Notes: generated from the letters alone by a model not told the origin. A stretch of 64,000 nucleotides of DNA from Dicaeum eximium (GCA_013396995.1 VWZP01009941.1:2156294-2220293); one strand, 5' to 3'; counted from the stretch's first letter, positions 1-13,465 are shown. Numbers and translations are program-made.

Positions 1-2175
1 AGCTGGAGAAGCTTAAGAGGTGGGAGGTCAGCATTTAGCATTGCACTTAACACACTGTTACTGACTTCCTATTTATGTCCAAGCACAGATACAGAGCTGT
101 TGCTTCAGCTGATCAAGCCAGAGGCAGCTGCACACCTGTGCTGCTGCACAAGTCTTGGGCAGTGTGGTGAGGGAAGGCTGGGTAAAGCTCCCCAGAGTTG
201 GGATGCCAATGAAGAAAATTTTAACCCTACCAACCTTATGGATTTAAGAGCTAGGATTTGATTCCAGATTGCTCTGGCAGACAGAGAAACAGTCTATTCA
301 TTGAGGCTTTTCCTGGGCACAGCATGAGAGCTGGGGAGCTCTCATTGACAGTTATTTATAATTAGATGATATTTTAAAATAGCATCCAAGTAAACATGCT
401 CTAGCCTCTCATTATATATCTCAAGTCCTAAAGGGACACTATGGCACTTTGTGTTGCACAGCAGTGATCCCTGCTTGAACTTAGGGTGTCTTGGAATAAG
501 CTCCCAATTAAAAAAAAAGTAGCCCAAATGCAGGAGCTGCTCACGCATAGTTTTCTTTGGCTTTCAGAGAACTCATCATTACAATTTAATTTGTCTCTCA
601 TCTTTCTTGCAGCCTGGATAAGGGTGAAATAAAAACAGCTGGAAGTGAACAAAAGTTCAGCTCTGCTCTGAAGCGGGGTTGCCACCTGGCTGCTTGCCCA
701 GTGGCCTGGCCCACCTCCCTGTGCCCTCACAGTCCGAGCAGGCACTAATGGATTGTGCACACACGGCATCTCATTGTTGGAGCTGCCACTGCCTCTGGAT
801 TTTATCTACATCCACCCTACCCCTTCTGCTCAACCTGGAAAAATTCAAGTATCACTAATAGGCAGGTAATGCCTCTTCAAACGTGGGCTGACTGCATACA
901 GGGACAGAAGTCTGGATGTTCAGCTCTAATTAGGCACCTCTTTGGTGCTACATCCTGGAACAGTATCCAAGTAATACAGGAATACTAACAGGTGGAACAC
1001 ATTTAAAGCAGCCCTACATCCTTTCTGATCAAGAACAGCCTTAATCCTGAATGCAGTTTATTTTCATTGTTTCAGAGAAATTTATATTTCAGCTGTGAAG
1101 TATAAAAGGAATGGATTTGCTTTTAATAAAATATAATGGAAAAGTGACTAACAGCTCTTAGATAATATTTCTATCACCTTAAGAAGGCACAAACAAAAAA
1201 AAACCCCAAAAAACAACCTACCCTCCTCTCGAAAGGAAAGCTTTTACTTTTGGTAAGCAGCATGCAGAACACAGAGTGAATAAAAAAAAAGCCCATCATG
1301 CCTCACTCTCCCCTTGAGGGCATGTTTATCTTTGCCCACAGGCAATTTGGTCTTACGATATTTTGTTATATATTGACAGGAATCCAAATGATATTTGACA
1401 TTGCAACCCATAAGACATGCAACAGAAAACTCTTCTCCTCCAGCTCGCCCTACATTTGGCTGCAGTGCTGTTACAGCTTTGCTGCTGGTCTGCAGCCACA
1501 TCCTGGGTCCAGAGGCTGCAGCAACATGTCTGTGTTACTACATTTTGTATTTTGAGCCCTCTCATGTCTCTCAGTAACACACGTGCAGATGCTTTTTACG
1601 TTTTCCTCCTATGAGTTTTCTGCTTCTATTTCTGCTTTACATTCAGAGATTAAGACAGGAAAAAAAAAAGGTCTGGCCACAATGAAATTACATAAGCACA
1701 ACTTGGGTAAAATCTCAGATTTAACTCTATGCATGTGCCTGTGGCCCCTTCAAAGAGGAATCGGGGCAGTTTGTCCTTTGAATACATAGACATATGGCTA
1801 TGAATACATAGCCTAAACAAAAACTGTTAAGAAAGAAGCAGGAATGATTAAATGTTTTGGAAGCCAGTCTTTCAGCAAAGATACACACCTAAGATTCTCC
1901 TTTTGGCTCAACATGTCATGTCACAAATGGACAAGGATTACCATTATTCTTACAGCATGCCCACTCTCATTCTCTAGGTCAAGCCAGCAATCAGTGTGGG
2001 CTAATAAAAGGAAGCATTACATGCAAAGCCTATCAATTCACATTTGAGTCCTGCCAGCAAAACTCCTTTCACTGAAGTTAAACGAAACATCACGTCAGCA
2101 GCAAAGTGTAGGACTCCACAGGGGGAGATGTCACATTTTCTGCACTGGTATCAGCCACCCCTCTGCAGAAGGGAA

Positions 2176-2215
2176 GGAATTGCAGCTCCTTGCTGTTAGA
2201 AGGAGCTGCAATTCC
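2176..2215. repeat. Perfect inverted repeat, 16-bp arms and 8-nt loop
   Basis: The left arm GGAATTGCAGCTCCTT (2176-2191) is the exact reverse complement of the right arm AAGGAGCTGCAATTCC (2200-2215). The spacer is GCTGTTAG. It lies in GAREM1 intron 1. The stem is too short for a typical microRNA precursor, and no flanking extension of pairing is seen. Confidence 0.9.
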
Positions 2216-5200
2216 AGCTTCTGCTCCCAATGACCTGAAACACTGAAGTCTCCAGAAATGCCTAAAATAACTTCACCTGCTTGCTTTCTCGCTTCTGGTA
2301 GCACATAAGCAGCTACCCCTCCTGGAACACACACAGCAAAACATCCCACTGCTCTCTGGTCCAAGAAACATCCTGACTTCCTCCACACTGAGGGACAAAG
2401 AAGAGGGCAGAGTAAAGAGATGAGGATATGGAGGGACGGAGAAGCAGAGTTTGCAGAGATGCTGGAAGAAGACGGCACAACGCAAGGGATGAAAGGAAAG
2501 ACTACCCTATGTGAAGACAAGAAAGGGTAAGAGAAGCAGCTCCTTGCGCTGCTCCATTCTGCCACTGCTGGGAGTTTTACCTGACAGAGACCTTGCAGAC
2601 AACCTTGCAACACCTCCTGGAAGCCCACAAGTGCAGGACAGTAGACTGGGGCATGGAACAAATGACACAGATTGGAGCCAAGGGTTCCTTGAGGCCACCA
2701 TGCTCCAAAGGGACACACTGGAAGATGTAACATGAAAGCTGCACAAGAAGAGATCTGTGCACAAATGCCTTTTTCCTCCCCCTCCTTAAAGAAAAAGTTT
2801 TCTTCATTTTCCCACCCCAGTCTTCCCTCCTTCACCTCCAAAATGGTGAGGTGCCAGGAAGCAACAAGAATAGCTTTCAGTGGGGCAAATAAGCAAAACT
2901 GGCAGTTGGAACCACAACAACAGAAAAGCTGCAAACTGAAAAACAAACACAGGAGAGGGGGTATCCAAGCACTTGTGGGCTACTTGGAAATAGCTCCTGG
3001 AAGTTAGTAACTTGAGTATTTAGACTGCATAGCCCTTACAAACCCAGCTGCAAGGCAAACATGCTCTGCTTCAGTCTGGCTGCCCAGCTCACAGAGTGCT
3101 GTGCAACAGCCATGGCAGTGCAACACCGAGTGGGGACAGTTCTGAAATGACTGCTCATGTTGCACACAGGGACCTTCCTCCACTTGTGCCCTTGGGTCAG
3201 CCTTGGGTACACAGCCTGTCCCTTCAGGACAGGGTGAAGGCTTATGCACTCTATTTAGGGTGGTTAATCTCTGTACTCTGTGCAACTAGCCCATATCCTC
3301 CTTGCACAGCAGAACAGTGTCCCCACACAGTCTCTAGTCCAGCACATTGCCTTTGGAGGATGCACACCCCCAAACTCTATCCTAGCCAGTGGCAGGTGCT
3401 CCCCTAAACAGTGGCTGCAGTCCCCCAGCCTGTCCCTGGAAACCTGTCACCCATAGAGCCACATCCTTACCCATGCCAGGTAGATATTTTGCCATGAGGG
3501 CACTAAGACAGAAAGCAAAGCAGCAAATGGCACAAAATGGCCCATTGAAAGGGGCTTTAACTTCTTTACTCTGCTTTTCTTCCCACTCCCCCAGCTCTGA
3601 CTGTAAGGAGAAATGCCCCAACTTCCCTGTCGCCACCACAATGTTTTCCCTGCTCATTTCACAAACAGAATTGCAGCATGTTGTGTTTTATATAACGTTT
3701 GAGTCACTTGGGTTGAGCCCTGGTATGAAGCAACTCCAGTATCAACTTCATCAGGTTGAGCTCTTGGGCATCTTTCAGCCTCTGAGACTGTTTAAATCTT
3801 TATCCTTGGTTGTCACTGTGAAGCCCAGTGACATTCTCACAGAGCAAGGAAATCCACACATATCCAAGTTCTCTGTGATTACAAGATTATAACATCCTGA
3901 AAGAAAACCTCAAAACCAAAAAGGACACTTTTCAAGTAATTTTGCATTTCTTGAAGGTTTCCACTTCCAGGAAGCTGCAAGTGGCCTTCCCCACTGCAAC
4001 AAGGTTTGCTGCTTTTCCTGGGAAAATCACCATCCACTCCTCTGCTGAGAGCACATCGGCTCTTGCCTGGGTGTGCAGATGCTGCAATCCCTGGCACAGG
4101 GCTCCCCACACCCCCAAACACACAGCTCTGGAAGCTATTGCTCAGCATTTCACATCTTCATCGTGGCTTGATCCACTCAGTGTGCACCCTGCAGTCACAG
4201 GCACGTCTCCCTCCACATAACAGGCAACCTGAAGGATGAGGAGGCTGGACTCCACAGCCTCCCCAGCCCCAGGAAGGTCCTTCTCCCCCCAGCAGCACAT
4301 AGCACCAAGCCTGGCAGGGCAATATATCACACAGCAGCAGTACAGGAGATACTGAGACACAGCAGCTATTCTTGTTGTGCAAAGCCTCAGCCAAGCATGC
4401 AGGTGCCCTGGCAAAGCTGTGATTTATTACTTTTATGCCGACTTGCACACCGCCTCAGAGACTGCAGTGCAGATGTGGCTCTCATCCTCAGCAAAGACAC
4501 TCTTCAATCTGCTTGTACACCTCAATTTTACATTTCTGTGCTAAGCCCTTTAGATGAGCAGACGTGGCTTACAGGTGGAAGCACAGCGAAGTTTGCTCCA
4601 CAAGTTTTTCATCCTGCAAATGGTATGAAAATCATAGACCACAAATGCTACGTAAAACTCTTTCCAAAGAGAAGCACCATTAAAAACAAAAAATTTCAGA
4701 CTTGAAATATTGGCTCACTGCGTTTTATGAAGGTTGGTTTTGAGTCATATGCAATCCACATTAAGATGATGAGTATTTTCCTATAGGGGAGAGACTTGAG
4801 CTGCTCTAATCCAACCAACTTGTTACTCCTAATGCCAAAAGGAAATACAGCAACACCCATGCCCTTTGCTTCTGACAAACCACCACTGGAATGACTGGAA
4901 CACACTGCAGCTCTTCCCACAACTTCCATCAAATCCTGTTGCACCAGACCATGCTGTCCAATATCCTCCAGCATTTCATCTTGGCATAGATGCCTTTGCT
5001 GGGGCATTACAGGGAGTGCCAGTTCACGTAATCACCGAAGCCAGGAACACCTAGTTCCAGAACAGCACTTACAGACAAAGCAGAAAACAACGAAGCCCTT
5101 CTTTCCTATGCTAGACTTATACCATTCCTTGCAACAGCAGCCTATGATTAATCACACCACATTTGTTTTATGCTTAGGGGTTTGACTAACTGTTTGAGGC

Positions 5201-5264
5201 ACCTTAATACCTTAGATTTTATGGGTATCTTGCACTTTATTTGAAAGCTAGATGTTATTTAAGT

Positions 5265-5277
5265 GGGGGGGGGGGGG
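5265..5277. repeat. G13 homopolymer
   Basis: Thirteen consecutive G bases on the plus strand. Its length may vary between individuals or assemblies. Confidence 0.95.
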
Positions 5278-8200
5278 TTAGAACTTAAGGTTATAGCACT
5301 TCAATTCCAGTTAAGAAAAGACTAATGGTATTTCACCTTCCAATACCTGAACTACATAATTATCCAGGAAGTGTTTATCCAGTTATGTAAACAAAGGCTT
5401 CACCTCACAAAGTCAAAACTTTAGAAATTGAAACAAAGAGCTGGTAGTTTCACGCCTTGAATAACAGAGAAGAACATGAACATTTATTAAGCACACAAAA
5501 AGTAAGAGCGATGTAACTGTTTTCCATCCTAGCAGCCCTAACACACCACCAAGGGTTCAAATGTCTGGTTAAGAACACACAATACATACTACTAAAATGG
5601 GTAAGATGCTGAACTCTTTATCTACCTCACTGGAAGTCCAGACTACTCCTGGGAACAGGTTTTGCCAAGGTACTGGCCTTCATCTCCAGAAAGGCACGAT
5701 AATCTTCACAGACACCATTCGGTAGCTGCAGGTTTTAAATGAATTAAAAGCTTTTTCACTAAAATGTTTCTGGAACACATCTCTGCCAGCAGGGTAAAAG
5801 GAAAAAACCAATCCAACCAAAACAAAACCCCAGGAGCAGTGGTTAGTGGCAACCTGTCAATTGGTTTTTTTCATTCAATTGTCTTGATGGAAACAGCAGA
5901 ACACAGTGAAGGTAGAAAGAAGAGGAAGCAAGCAGGAGATGCTACTGGGATTATTTAATGGCAGAACACACAGTATAAACAGGCAGAGTTTCAAAGCTGT
6001 TCAGCACCTAAGGAAGAGATCAAACCATGTGGATACAACGTATCTTGGGGATATTTGCAATCAAATCAAACACTTGTCTGCCCCATACCTAAGAACTATC
6101 ACCTAGCACACCTCACTGGACAAGGCAGCCACACCTACAGTTGGCAATCAGACCACAGCCATTACCCAGGGTCTGAGCATATCTGAAACCTCTTTCTTGG
6201 TCCTTTCAAAAGCTTTGCTCTACTCCCACATGACGCCTTTTAAAGATTTATTCAATAGCAGGCTACTGAGACATGCTGCACTAGCTTCTCAGAAGAAGGA
6301 GGTCATTCAAGACAATTAAAGCACGGATAGCAGCATTCAGACCTTTAAAGAATAAGTCTCTTTGTAGTTTCAAAGTATTGTTCAGCTGCACAGATAACCC
6401 GCATTTGTGGAGTGACGCAATGCAAAATTTTCATTATGTACATGGCCACGCTGTTCTATTGAGTATGATCTTCTTTGATAAGATGTGAGGGTGCTTAGTT
6501 TCCAGAACTGGAATCAGCTCTAAAGTAATGTGCTGGACAGAACAATAGTCCCCTGAACACGACTGGGGCAGACAGCTGTCACCATGAGAAAGTTTTGAAA
6601 TAGAAGAGAAAAAGAGACTCTGAAATAAAACTAAATAAAATCCCTTTGTCCCCAGGAGCAACAGCAGTACAAACTCACTATTCACCCACTGCTGATGTGC
6701 GCAGGAGTTCACCTAAGGGTAAGAAAGAAGAAAATCACCTTTTAAATCCGTTACTCATTTTACAGACTTTTTCCTTTCTTTATAGCCACCAATTCTGTCA
6801 TTTCATCTTACAGCACATTTACAATTCATAAGGAAGAATTTCCTTCACTGTCTCAGTGGCTCATTGAGATCCATCATGTCCTTTGCAGGAAAGTTCAGCA
6901 TGTTTTCCCTGCCATGCACAGTAGGGAATCACTTCTCTGTGGAGGTCAAGTGCCACTATATTTGATCCCAACAGCACCACCACTTTTTTTTTTTCCTAGA
7001 TATCACTTAGGGGAAAAAAAAAAAAATCAGAGGGCTGCATGCCTTTTAATCCCATAAACTTTAGTCTTTGTACACAACTGGGAATTTCTGTGAACTCTTC
7101 CCGTTCATATCCAATATATGGGTAAAAAATACCTACAAGCAAAGGCTGATCTTTACTTGTGAAAACACAGCAAGACTGTCTGGGAAAAAGGGAGTTCCAC
7201 TCAGAAAAAGAATGACAGGCTCTTGGGAGTCTGAAGGGAGCAGTAAGCTTACCGAAAAAAAAAAAAAAAAATTGGCCTAAAGCTCAGCTCTATGCAAAGC
7301 AATATTTTCTAGATCTTAACCTTGATAGCATTTCTCTTTTACCCTCCAAAATTATCCTTAGAAAAATAATTACCAGAAATTTAAAGCCCTGAGATCACCA
7401 CGCACAGCATCATTTCCGCACTAGCAACAAGGCACGGTCACGGCTTCGCCGTCAGCTTTTTCTCCTGATGGTCTGAGGAGAGCCAAGCCCAGCCTCAAGG
7501 GCAGCCTTGGTTCTCACAGGCCAGCCATGCTCACCTTTTGCCCCGTTGCAAAAACCACACGGCGATAAGATCTCTTTCTGCCACAGGTTCCCAGAGCAAA
7601 ATCTTTTCCCCACTGCACCCACCCACAGGTCTCTCACCGGGGTGGGATTCAGCTGTGACAATGCAAATCGGGACTAGGGGGCAGGAAGGGGGCAGGACAG
7701 GAAAAACACAGCACAAAGCTTGTTCCTCTCTTGCTCTTCAAGTCTTGCTTCTTTTCATCTGAAAGAGCCCACTCAGTGAATTCCACAGTGTGAGATCAAG
7801 TCCATGCATTTTCTCTGGTAGGGTATTTAGCACTTGTTTAGCAGTTTTGTATTTGAGTTATCATCTAGAAATATTTAAGTTGTTATGGAGGTTGGGGAAA
7901 AAAAACATACAAAATCTATTTGCTCCCTTCAAGAGTGACAGGTTTGGGTTTTTTTCAGTCTACTTGTTCAATTAGTAAAACAATATCCACCAGCAAAACA
8001 ATGAAACACATGAACACATTGAAACAAACCGAATTTGATTTATGACTTAACAGCATCCAAAAGCATAACCTGAAACACAACCAGTCTTAAAATTTAAAAA
8101 AAAAAAAAAGAAAAGCTTTTCAGGTTTTCAAACTCTGAAAAAACACCCCCAGAAACTGACATTTCTAGATGGATAAGGTAGGCATGAATGCCTAACTACT

Positions 8201-11047
8201 TCCAACTATATCTTGATGTAACAAAACACTACTTCCTCCCATACCATCAAGAAAAACCCTCCCTGCTTAGCAGAGGACCAAATTTAGTGCACATAAATAT
8301 TTCATAACTTCATCCTGTCAAGAAATCAAACTGAATTACTTAAGGGCAATTTTCCAGGAGCTGCACATCCAAGCTCGAAGAATAAAACTGAAGTGATCAT
8401 ACCCATTCTTCCGCTTCGTACTGAAAGGCCAGAAGGTGAAGCAACAGTGCCAAACTGGACATGTTGTGTGGGTGTCATCTAAGAATATCATCCACCAAGT
8501 GCTAAACTCCATTAAGAAATGTAGAAACAGCACGGTAAGACTGACATCTTCTGAAGAGAATACAACTCCAGCTTTGCAATCCTCTCCTACATCCTGGTCT
8601 GCCAGAAGAAACAAATTCTGGCTTTCACAAAACCTCATGAAAAATGAAACAACAGCCAAGGAACAACTTGCTGCTACAGACAGAGGCCAACCACAGAATC
8701 AAAAGGTGACTGAAGACAGACATCTACAGGTGGTTTGATTTCCAACAGCATGAAACACACGCAGCTTCCACTGACCTGGAGAGGAATTCAGCACCTGAAG
8801 AAGACATGAGGCCATTTCTGTGCAAACAAACCCTGACCCAAAGATAAGAGCCACACCCTGATAAAACTGGCAGAAGACACTACCTTGCTAACAGAGGTAG
8901 CCTTAAACTTCCTAAGCACTGGATAACACACAGTTGGATTGGACTCTGCATTTATTTTCTTCAGTGCTGCATCAAGAAATTTTTTGACAGAGCTCCTCTT
9001 GCTCTTGCAAGACAAGAAGCGGGATGCAGAGCAACCACCCCACAACAGCCTGTGCTCCAGTCAATTCCACAAGCGTTGCACATTCCCAACTTTCCTCCTT
9101 TAGAAGGCTATGCCCTGATTCACGGTTGCTTTCTCTTATTGCAAGACAACTTCCTTTGGAAAAAGGAAAAGCATTCTCTTCGTATCCCCAAGACCATGGC
9201 GTCTGCGTTCTTTATAAAATATTGATTTGTCTGCTGTCTGTAGTGCCCGAAGTTAAAAGTACATGCATCTGAGCAGGCAAAACCAGACCCACGAGCTGCT
9301 GAACCGGGCAGACCTAAATCAGCTCCAACCTGAAGCCCTTCACACAGAGCTCCACCTGAGCCTGCCTCCTGGCAGGGCTTAGTGCAGGCTGAACCACTAC
9401 TGCAGGACACCTACACCAACAGCTGCCTCCTGTCTGGCCATCTCAGGGCATGGGCAGTAGAGCTCAGGTCTGTTTACATCCACTTGCCTGTGTATATGCT
9501 CTTAAATGCAGCACACGGGACAAACAGGCCTTTGCACAAAAGCCACATAATTTTTGTCTCCCCAACAATTATGGGATATTCCCATCAATAGCTCCAACAC
9601 AAGGACCGCCGCCCCAGAAAAATCCCAACAGCCGCTCGCTTAAAAATCCATAAACTTTCTGTACCCACAAAGCTTTTTCAGGTACCTTCCAACAAAGAAG
9701 GACAAGAGGAGCAGGGAGATTTGGAGGTGTAACACACAGAGAGGGAAATTAATAAGTCATCAATATATACATCCTACTAAAGTCTGAATCAGTGCCAGGA
9801 GCCTCAAGTAAATTAACAGCCTTAAGTGCAGTGACTGGAGGCCATCTTAGCTGTTCCTAGTGACAGAAGATATTACCACGAGGAACTCCTTAACATACCA
9901 GCTTTGCCATTCTCACAGGACAACATACATTTGACAAGATGATGAACAGGCAGATGCAGCTAAAAAAGCAAAAAATCCTTTTCTTTAAACTGCTCCTAAG
10001 TGTCAGCTCTGAGGAAGCACTATGAGTGAAAGGAAAAATACTGCATAATCGAGGGGCAAAGTCAGAAATCATCACTGCATCATGGAAACTGCAGTTAAGT
10101 AATAAAACCGTCTTGGTCTTGACCTGGGAAGTAACAGAGGATGATGCCTGTACTAATTTTTAACTTTTCAAATCAATACAAAACTTGACAAATCAAGAAC
10201 TGCTCTATCACATCGTAAAAGTACATGGTGACTTCATAAGCTAATGAATTAAAAAGCCTAGATTTTTTTTCCCAATTTGTGAGTTATCTTCTGCATTCCT
10301 TTAGAGAGCTGGACAGTTTTCATGGAGCTACTATGCAATGCACATACACATTTTTACAGCTGTCTGAGCCTTTATAAAAAATTTCCCGTATTTCCCTAGT
10401 TCTCTGTGCCGACACATTACTTTTCAAGACATGGATCTAGGAACGGTAAAACGGTGCTGTCATAGCTGTTCTGTCAGACCTGATTCATATTTCCTGGAGT
10501 AAACAAAAAGCTGCAGACTAGGAAACGGCAGGTGAGCACCCAAGTGAACTGTAATAAAAAGTTATCTGGAGACTGCAAAGGCTTCTTTTGTTACTCTTTT
10601 TTTTTTTTAATAGGTCTGCGGCTTTCTTAGGGAATTGTAACACAAGGGATTTAGCCCACTTCGCTATTTTGTATCCCTTCTTATTTGGCCTTGTTGTAGC
10701 ATCACTTCATCAAAACACCGGGTCTCCAGTGCTGAAAATGCCCTTGCACGCTTAATTTGGGACTGCGAGGACCTCTCTCAGTGGGGCAGGCTGCTGACAG
10801 CAAACGGGCTCCACCGAGTGCCCTCCGCACACGCGGAGCGGGCACGGGGCACATTCCCAGATATTTTGGTGCAGAGCACCGCGCGGACTCCGCGGCGAGC
10901 GGGAGCCTCGCACCGAGCCGCGGCAGCGCAGATGCCAGTTCGAGAGCGCTCCGGGAGCCGCGGGAGGCACGGGGCGCTCCCGGGACCGTGTCCGGCAGCC
11001 CGCCCGCAGCCCGGCGCCCGCCCGGCCCCGCTCCCCGCCCCACGCAC

Positions 11048-11168
11048 CGCTGTCCAGCCGGGCGATCTGGGGCAGCCGGTAGGTGCTGACGAGCAGGTCC
11101 AGGGGCACGGCCACCGCGCTCCACTTCACGTCCTTGAGGTTGCAGCCCAGCGGCGGGCCGGGGTCCAT
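11048..11168 (-). CDS. GAREM1: GAREM1 coding exon 1 (N-terminus of GRB2-associated regulator of MAPK1)
   Basis: Seen: read on the minus strand, an ATG at 11168 opens a 40-codon exon beginning MDPGPPLGCNLKDVKW and containing STYRLPQIARLDS. It ends one base into a Gly codon at a GTGCGT donor (11047-11042). Known: this matches the conserved start of vertebrate GAREM1 (FAM59A), which begins MDPAPSLGC and continues with the same LPQIARLD segment. GAREM1 is a cytoplasmic adaptor in EGF receptor signalling. It has an N-terminal CABIT region and a C-terminal SAM domain, binds GRB2 and SHP2 after tyrosine phosphorylation, and promotes ERK activation. This exon gives only the first part of the CABIT region. 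The remaining exons lie left of the window. The 5' leader is cut by a gap that begins only 5 bases upstream of the ATG. The ATG was chosen by family match; open frame further upstream is low-complexity leader sequence. Confidence 0.93.
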
Positions 11169-11173
11169 CTTCC

Positions 11174-11559
11174 NNNNNNNNNNNNNNNNNNNNNNNNNNN
11201 NNNNNNNNNNNNNNNNNNNNNNNNNNNNNNNNNNNNNNNNNNNNNNNNNNNNNNNNNNNNNNNNNNNNNNNNNNNNNNNNNNNNNNNNNNNNNNNNNNNN
11301 NNNNNNNNNNNNNNNNNNNNNNNNNNNNNNNNNNNNNNNNNNNNNNNNNNNNNNNNNNNNNNNNNNNNNNNNNNNNNNNNNNNNNNNNNNNNNNNNNNNN
11401 NNNNNNNNNNNNNNNNNNNNNNNNNNNNNNNNNNNNNNNNNNNNNNNNNNNNNNNNNNNNNNNNNNNNNNNNNNNNNNNNNNNNNNNNNNNNNNNNNNNN
11501 NNNNNNNNNNNNNNNNNNNNNNNNNNNNNNNNNNNNNNNNNNNNNNNNNNNNNNNNNNN
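11174..11559. other. Assembly gap of 386 Ns in the GAREM1 5' leader
   Basis: A run of N covers the leader immediately upstream of the GAREM1 start codon. The flanks are GC-rich with G-rich tracts and trinucleotide repeats, the type of sequence that often drops out of bird assemblies. Long open frames drawn across this gap are not meaningful. Confidence 0.99.
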
Positions 11560-11643
11560 GGCCCGGGAGGGGAGGGAGCAGCCAGACAGGCAGCGCCGGC
11601 GGGGTGCTCCCACCCGGCGGGGCGGCTGCCAGCGGGGCGGGCA

Positions 11644-11694
11644 GAGGGGGGCGCCGGGAGGGAGAGAGGGAGAGAGGGAGAGAGGGAGCGCGGC
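11644..11694. repeat. GA-rich microsatellite (GAGAGGGA-type)
   Basis: A purine-only stretch with repeated AGAGAGGG units sits within the GAREM1 CpG island, just right of the gap. Confidence 0.85.
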
Positions 11695-11757
11695 TCGCTC
11701 CGCGCCAGGCGCCGGGGACACGCGGGGCTAGGCAGAGAGGGAGGCCCGCCGGGCGCC

Positions 11758-11837
11758 CGCTGCTGCTGCTCCGGCGGCGGCGGCGGCTGCTGCTGCTGCT
11801 GCCTCTGCGGCTGCTGCTGCTGCTGCTGCTGCTGCTC
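11758..11837. repeat. Interrupted CTG/CGG trinucleotide tract
   Basis: The plus strand shows blocks of CTG broken by CGG units and a CCTCTG interruption. The longest pure block is about nine units near 11810-11836. On the GAREM1 sense strand this reads as CAG/CCG and could lie in the 5' leader or core promoter. An open frame through it on the minus strand encodes polyglutamine, but nothing indicates that it is translated. Confidence 0.9.
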
Positions 11838-12849
11838 CCGCCGCCCCCCGGGACCGGCTGGGGCCGCCCGCCGCCGCCGCCGCGCCTGGCCCAGGAAGCG
11901 CCATCCCAGCACTGACTAATCAACAGGGTGCGAGCAACGCCTGCGCAGCTGCCGCTCCTCCCCGCGCCGAAAAGGAAAGTGCCGGGCTGCCCGCCCGCCC
12001 GGCGCGGAGAGCCAGAGCCCGGCAGAGCCGCCCAGCCCGTCCCTCTCACTCCACCCTCCGACCGCTCGCCCGACGTGCAGCCCGCGCTTGGGCTGTGTAT
12101 CTGTCATTTTAGTTTTCACCCGTGAGTCATGTATATACGTGTGAGTTCGTGTATGCAGGCTGTGCACTGTTACTGCACACGCAGGTATTACATCTATTGC
12201 GTATTCAAAGGTCTTTACACCATGGGAATGTTTGTAGACATTCGTCCTTCAAAGTGGCTTATGTGATGAAATCTTATATGATCTTCAGAAGATATTTTAT
12301 TTAATGTTATCCTTTATTTTATGCATTTTGGTCTCCAGGCTGCTAGAGTGCAGAAACTCTGGGAAATTGAACCAGAAAAACTCCTGGGTGGTTGCACTGT
12401 ACTGTGCTCAAGTTTATTTTGTTCACTTCTGTGTCAAAACTGTTTAATTTATTGTAGTAAACTTGGCTACTTTAGAGTAGAGACATAAAAGTGCCTTGCA
12501 GTGATTAGCAAAACAGCTGACAACATCCATGGCCAACATCTCTCTCCAGGCTCCAGTTTCTCTGTCTATCCTTGAGACTCCTGGGGATGACACAGCTCTG
12601 GGAAGAGCTGTGGTACTGAGAGCCCTCCTGCCACTCACCCTTCCTCATGGCCTGGGTAAAGAGCCAGACACTGCTGCGTGCCTTTGTCACTGCTGGTGGC
12701 ACAGCACTGCCAGCACGAGGGCTGAGACAGACACACTCTTGTTCTGCTTTGCCGCAAACAGAGACTGGGATTTTATCCATGGTCTCCAAGATGAAACAAA
12801 GACGGTGGAAACTAGTCAGAATAGAAAATTACAGAAAATCCTCCATTGA

Positions 12850-13465
12850 GGGAGGCTCCACAACTTCTCTGGGAAATCTGTTCCAGTCCATGGTCACCTG
12901 CACAGTAAAGAAGTTCTTCCTCACATTCAGGTGGAACTTCCTGTGCCTCAGTTTCTGCCTGTTGTGTTTTGTCCTATTGCTTGGCATCACTGAGAAGAGC
13001 CTGGCTCCATCCTCTTGACACCCTCCCTTCAGGTACTTATAAACATTTTGAAGTCCCCTCAGTCATCTCTTCCCAAGGCTGAACAGGCCCAGCTCCCTCA
13101 GCCTGTCCTCATAAGAGAAATGCTCCAGCCCCTTAATCATTTTTGTTGCCCTCCACTGGACCCATTCCAGGAGTTCCATGTCTCTCTTGTACTCAGAACT
13201 GGACACAGCACAGAACTGGACACAGCACTCCGATGTGGCCTCACCAGGGCTGAGTAGGGGTGCAAGATCACCTCCCTGGATCAGCTGGCAATGCTGTTCC
13301 TAATGCACCCCAGGATCCCACTGCCCTTCCTGGCCACCAGGGCACCCTGCTGGCTCATGGACAGCTGTTTGGCCACCAGGACTCTCACGTCCTTCGCCAC
13401 AGAGCTCTTCCCAGCAGGTCAGCAGGTATCTGCCACTCCTCACAGCCTTGTGTCATCAGTGAACT
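12850..13465 (-). mobile_element. CR1-type LINE 3' fragment, antisense
   Basis: The plus strand carries the reverse complement of a CR1 3' region. Recognisable landmarks in order are CTCCACAACTTCTCTGGG, a TTCTTCCTCACATTCAGG block, a stretch with GAACAGGCCCAGCTCCCTCA, and a final part listing repeats of CTGGACACAGCAC. The element therefore points to the minus strand and is 5'-truncated, as is usual for CR1. Confidence 0.88.

Larger units (their letters stand above)
1..11047 (-). other. Start of GAREM1 intron 1, no exon recognised
   Basis: This stretch follows the exon 1 donor on the minus strand and should be the 5' part of GAREM1 intron 1. I see no further GAREM1 exon or RNA gene. It holds homopolymer runs (for example G13 at 5265-5277 and A-runs near 7009 and 7255), a perfect hairpin at 2176-2215, and moderately GC-rich stretches near 2100-4450 and 7400-7700. 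Open frames here look like chance: they lack splice context and recognisable domains. Confidence 0.7.
10745..12100. promoter_or_regulatory. CpG-rich promoter region of GAREM1
   Basis: Base composition switches abruptly from AT-rich to very GC- and CpG-rich around GAREM1 exon 1 and returns to AT-rich near 12100. A CpG island promoter is expected here for a broadly expressed gene. The element CTGCGCAG near 11942, close to an NRF1 half-palindrome, and an AP-1 consensus TGAGTCA at 12123-12129 lie on the upstream side. The transcription start is not visible. 386 bases of the island are missing from the assembly. Confidence 0.75.

Noticed and set aside
2131..2946. 271-codon open frame on the minus strand in GAREM1 intron 1
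   Set aside because: It is long for an intron, but the translation is Cys/Phe/Leu/Ser-rich without domains, overlaps several shadow frames, and includes the hairpin at 2176-2215. It is most likely chance in a locally GC-richer stretch.
10702..12049. Several long open frames of 278-386 codons across the GAREM1 CpG island on both strands
   Set aside because: They run through the 386-N gap and low-complexity GC-rich repeats. Only the 121-base GAREM1 exon within them has family support.
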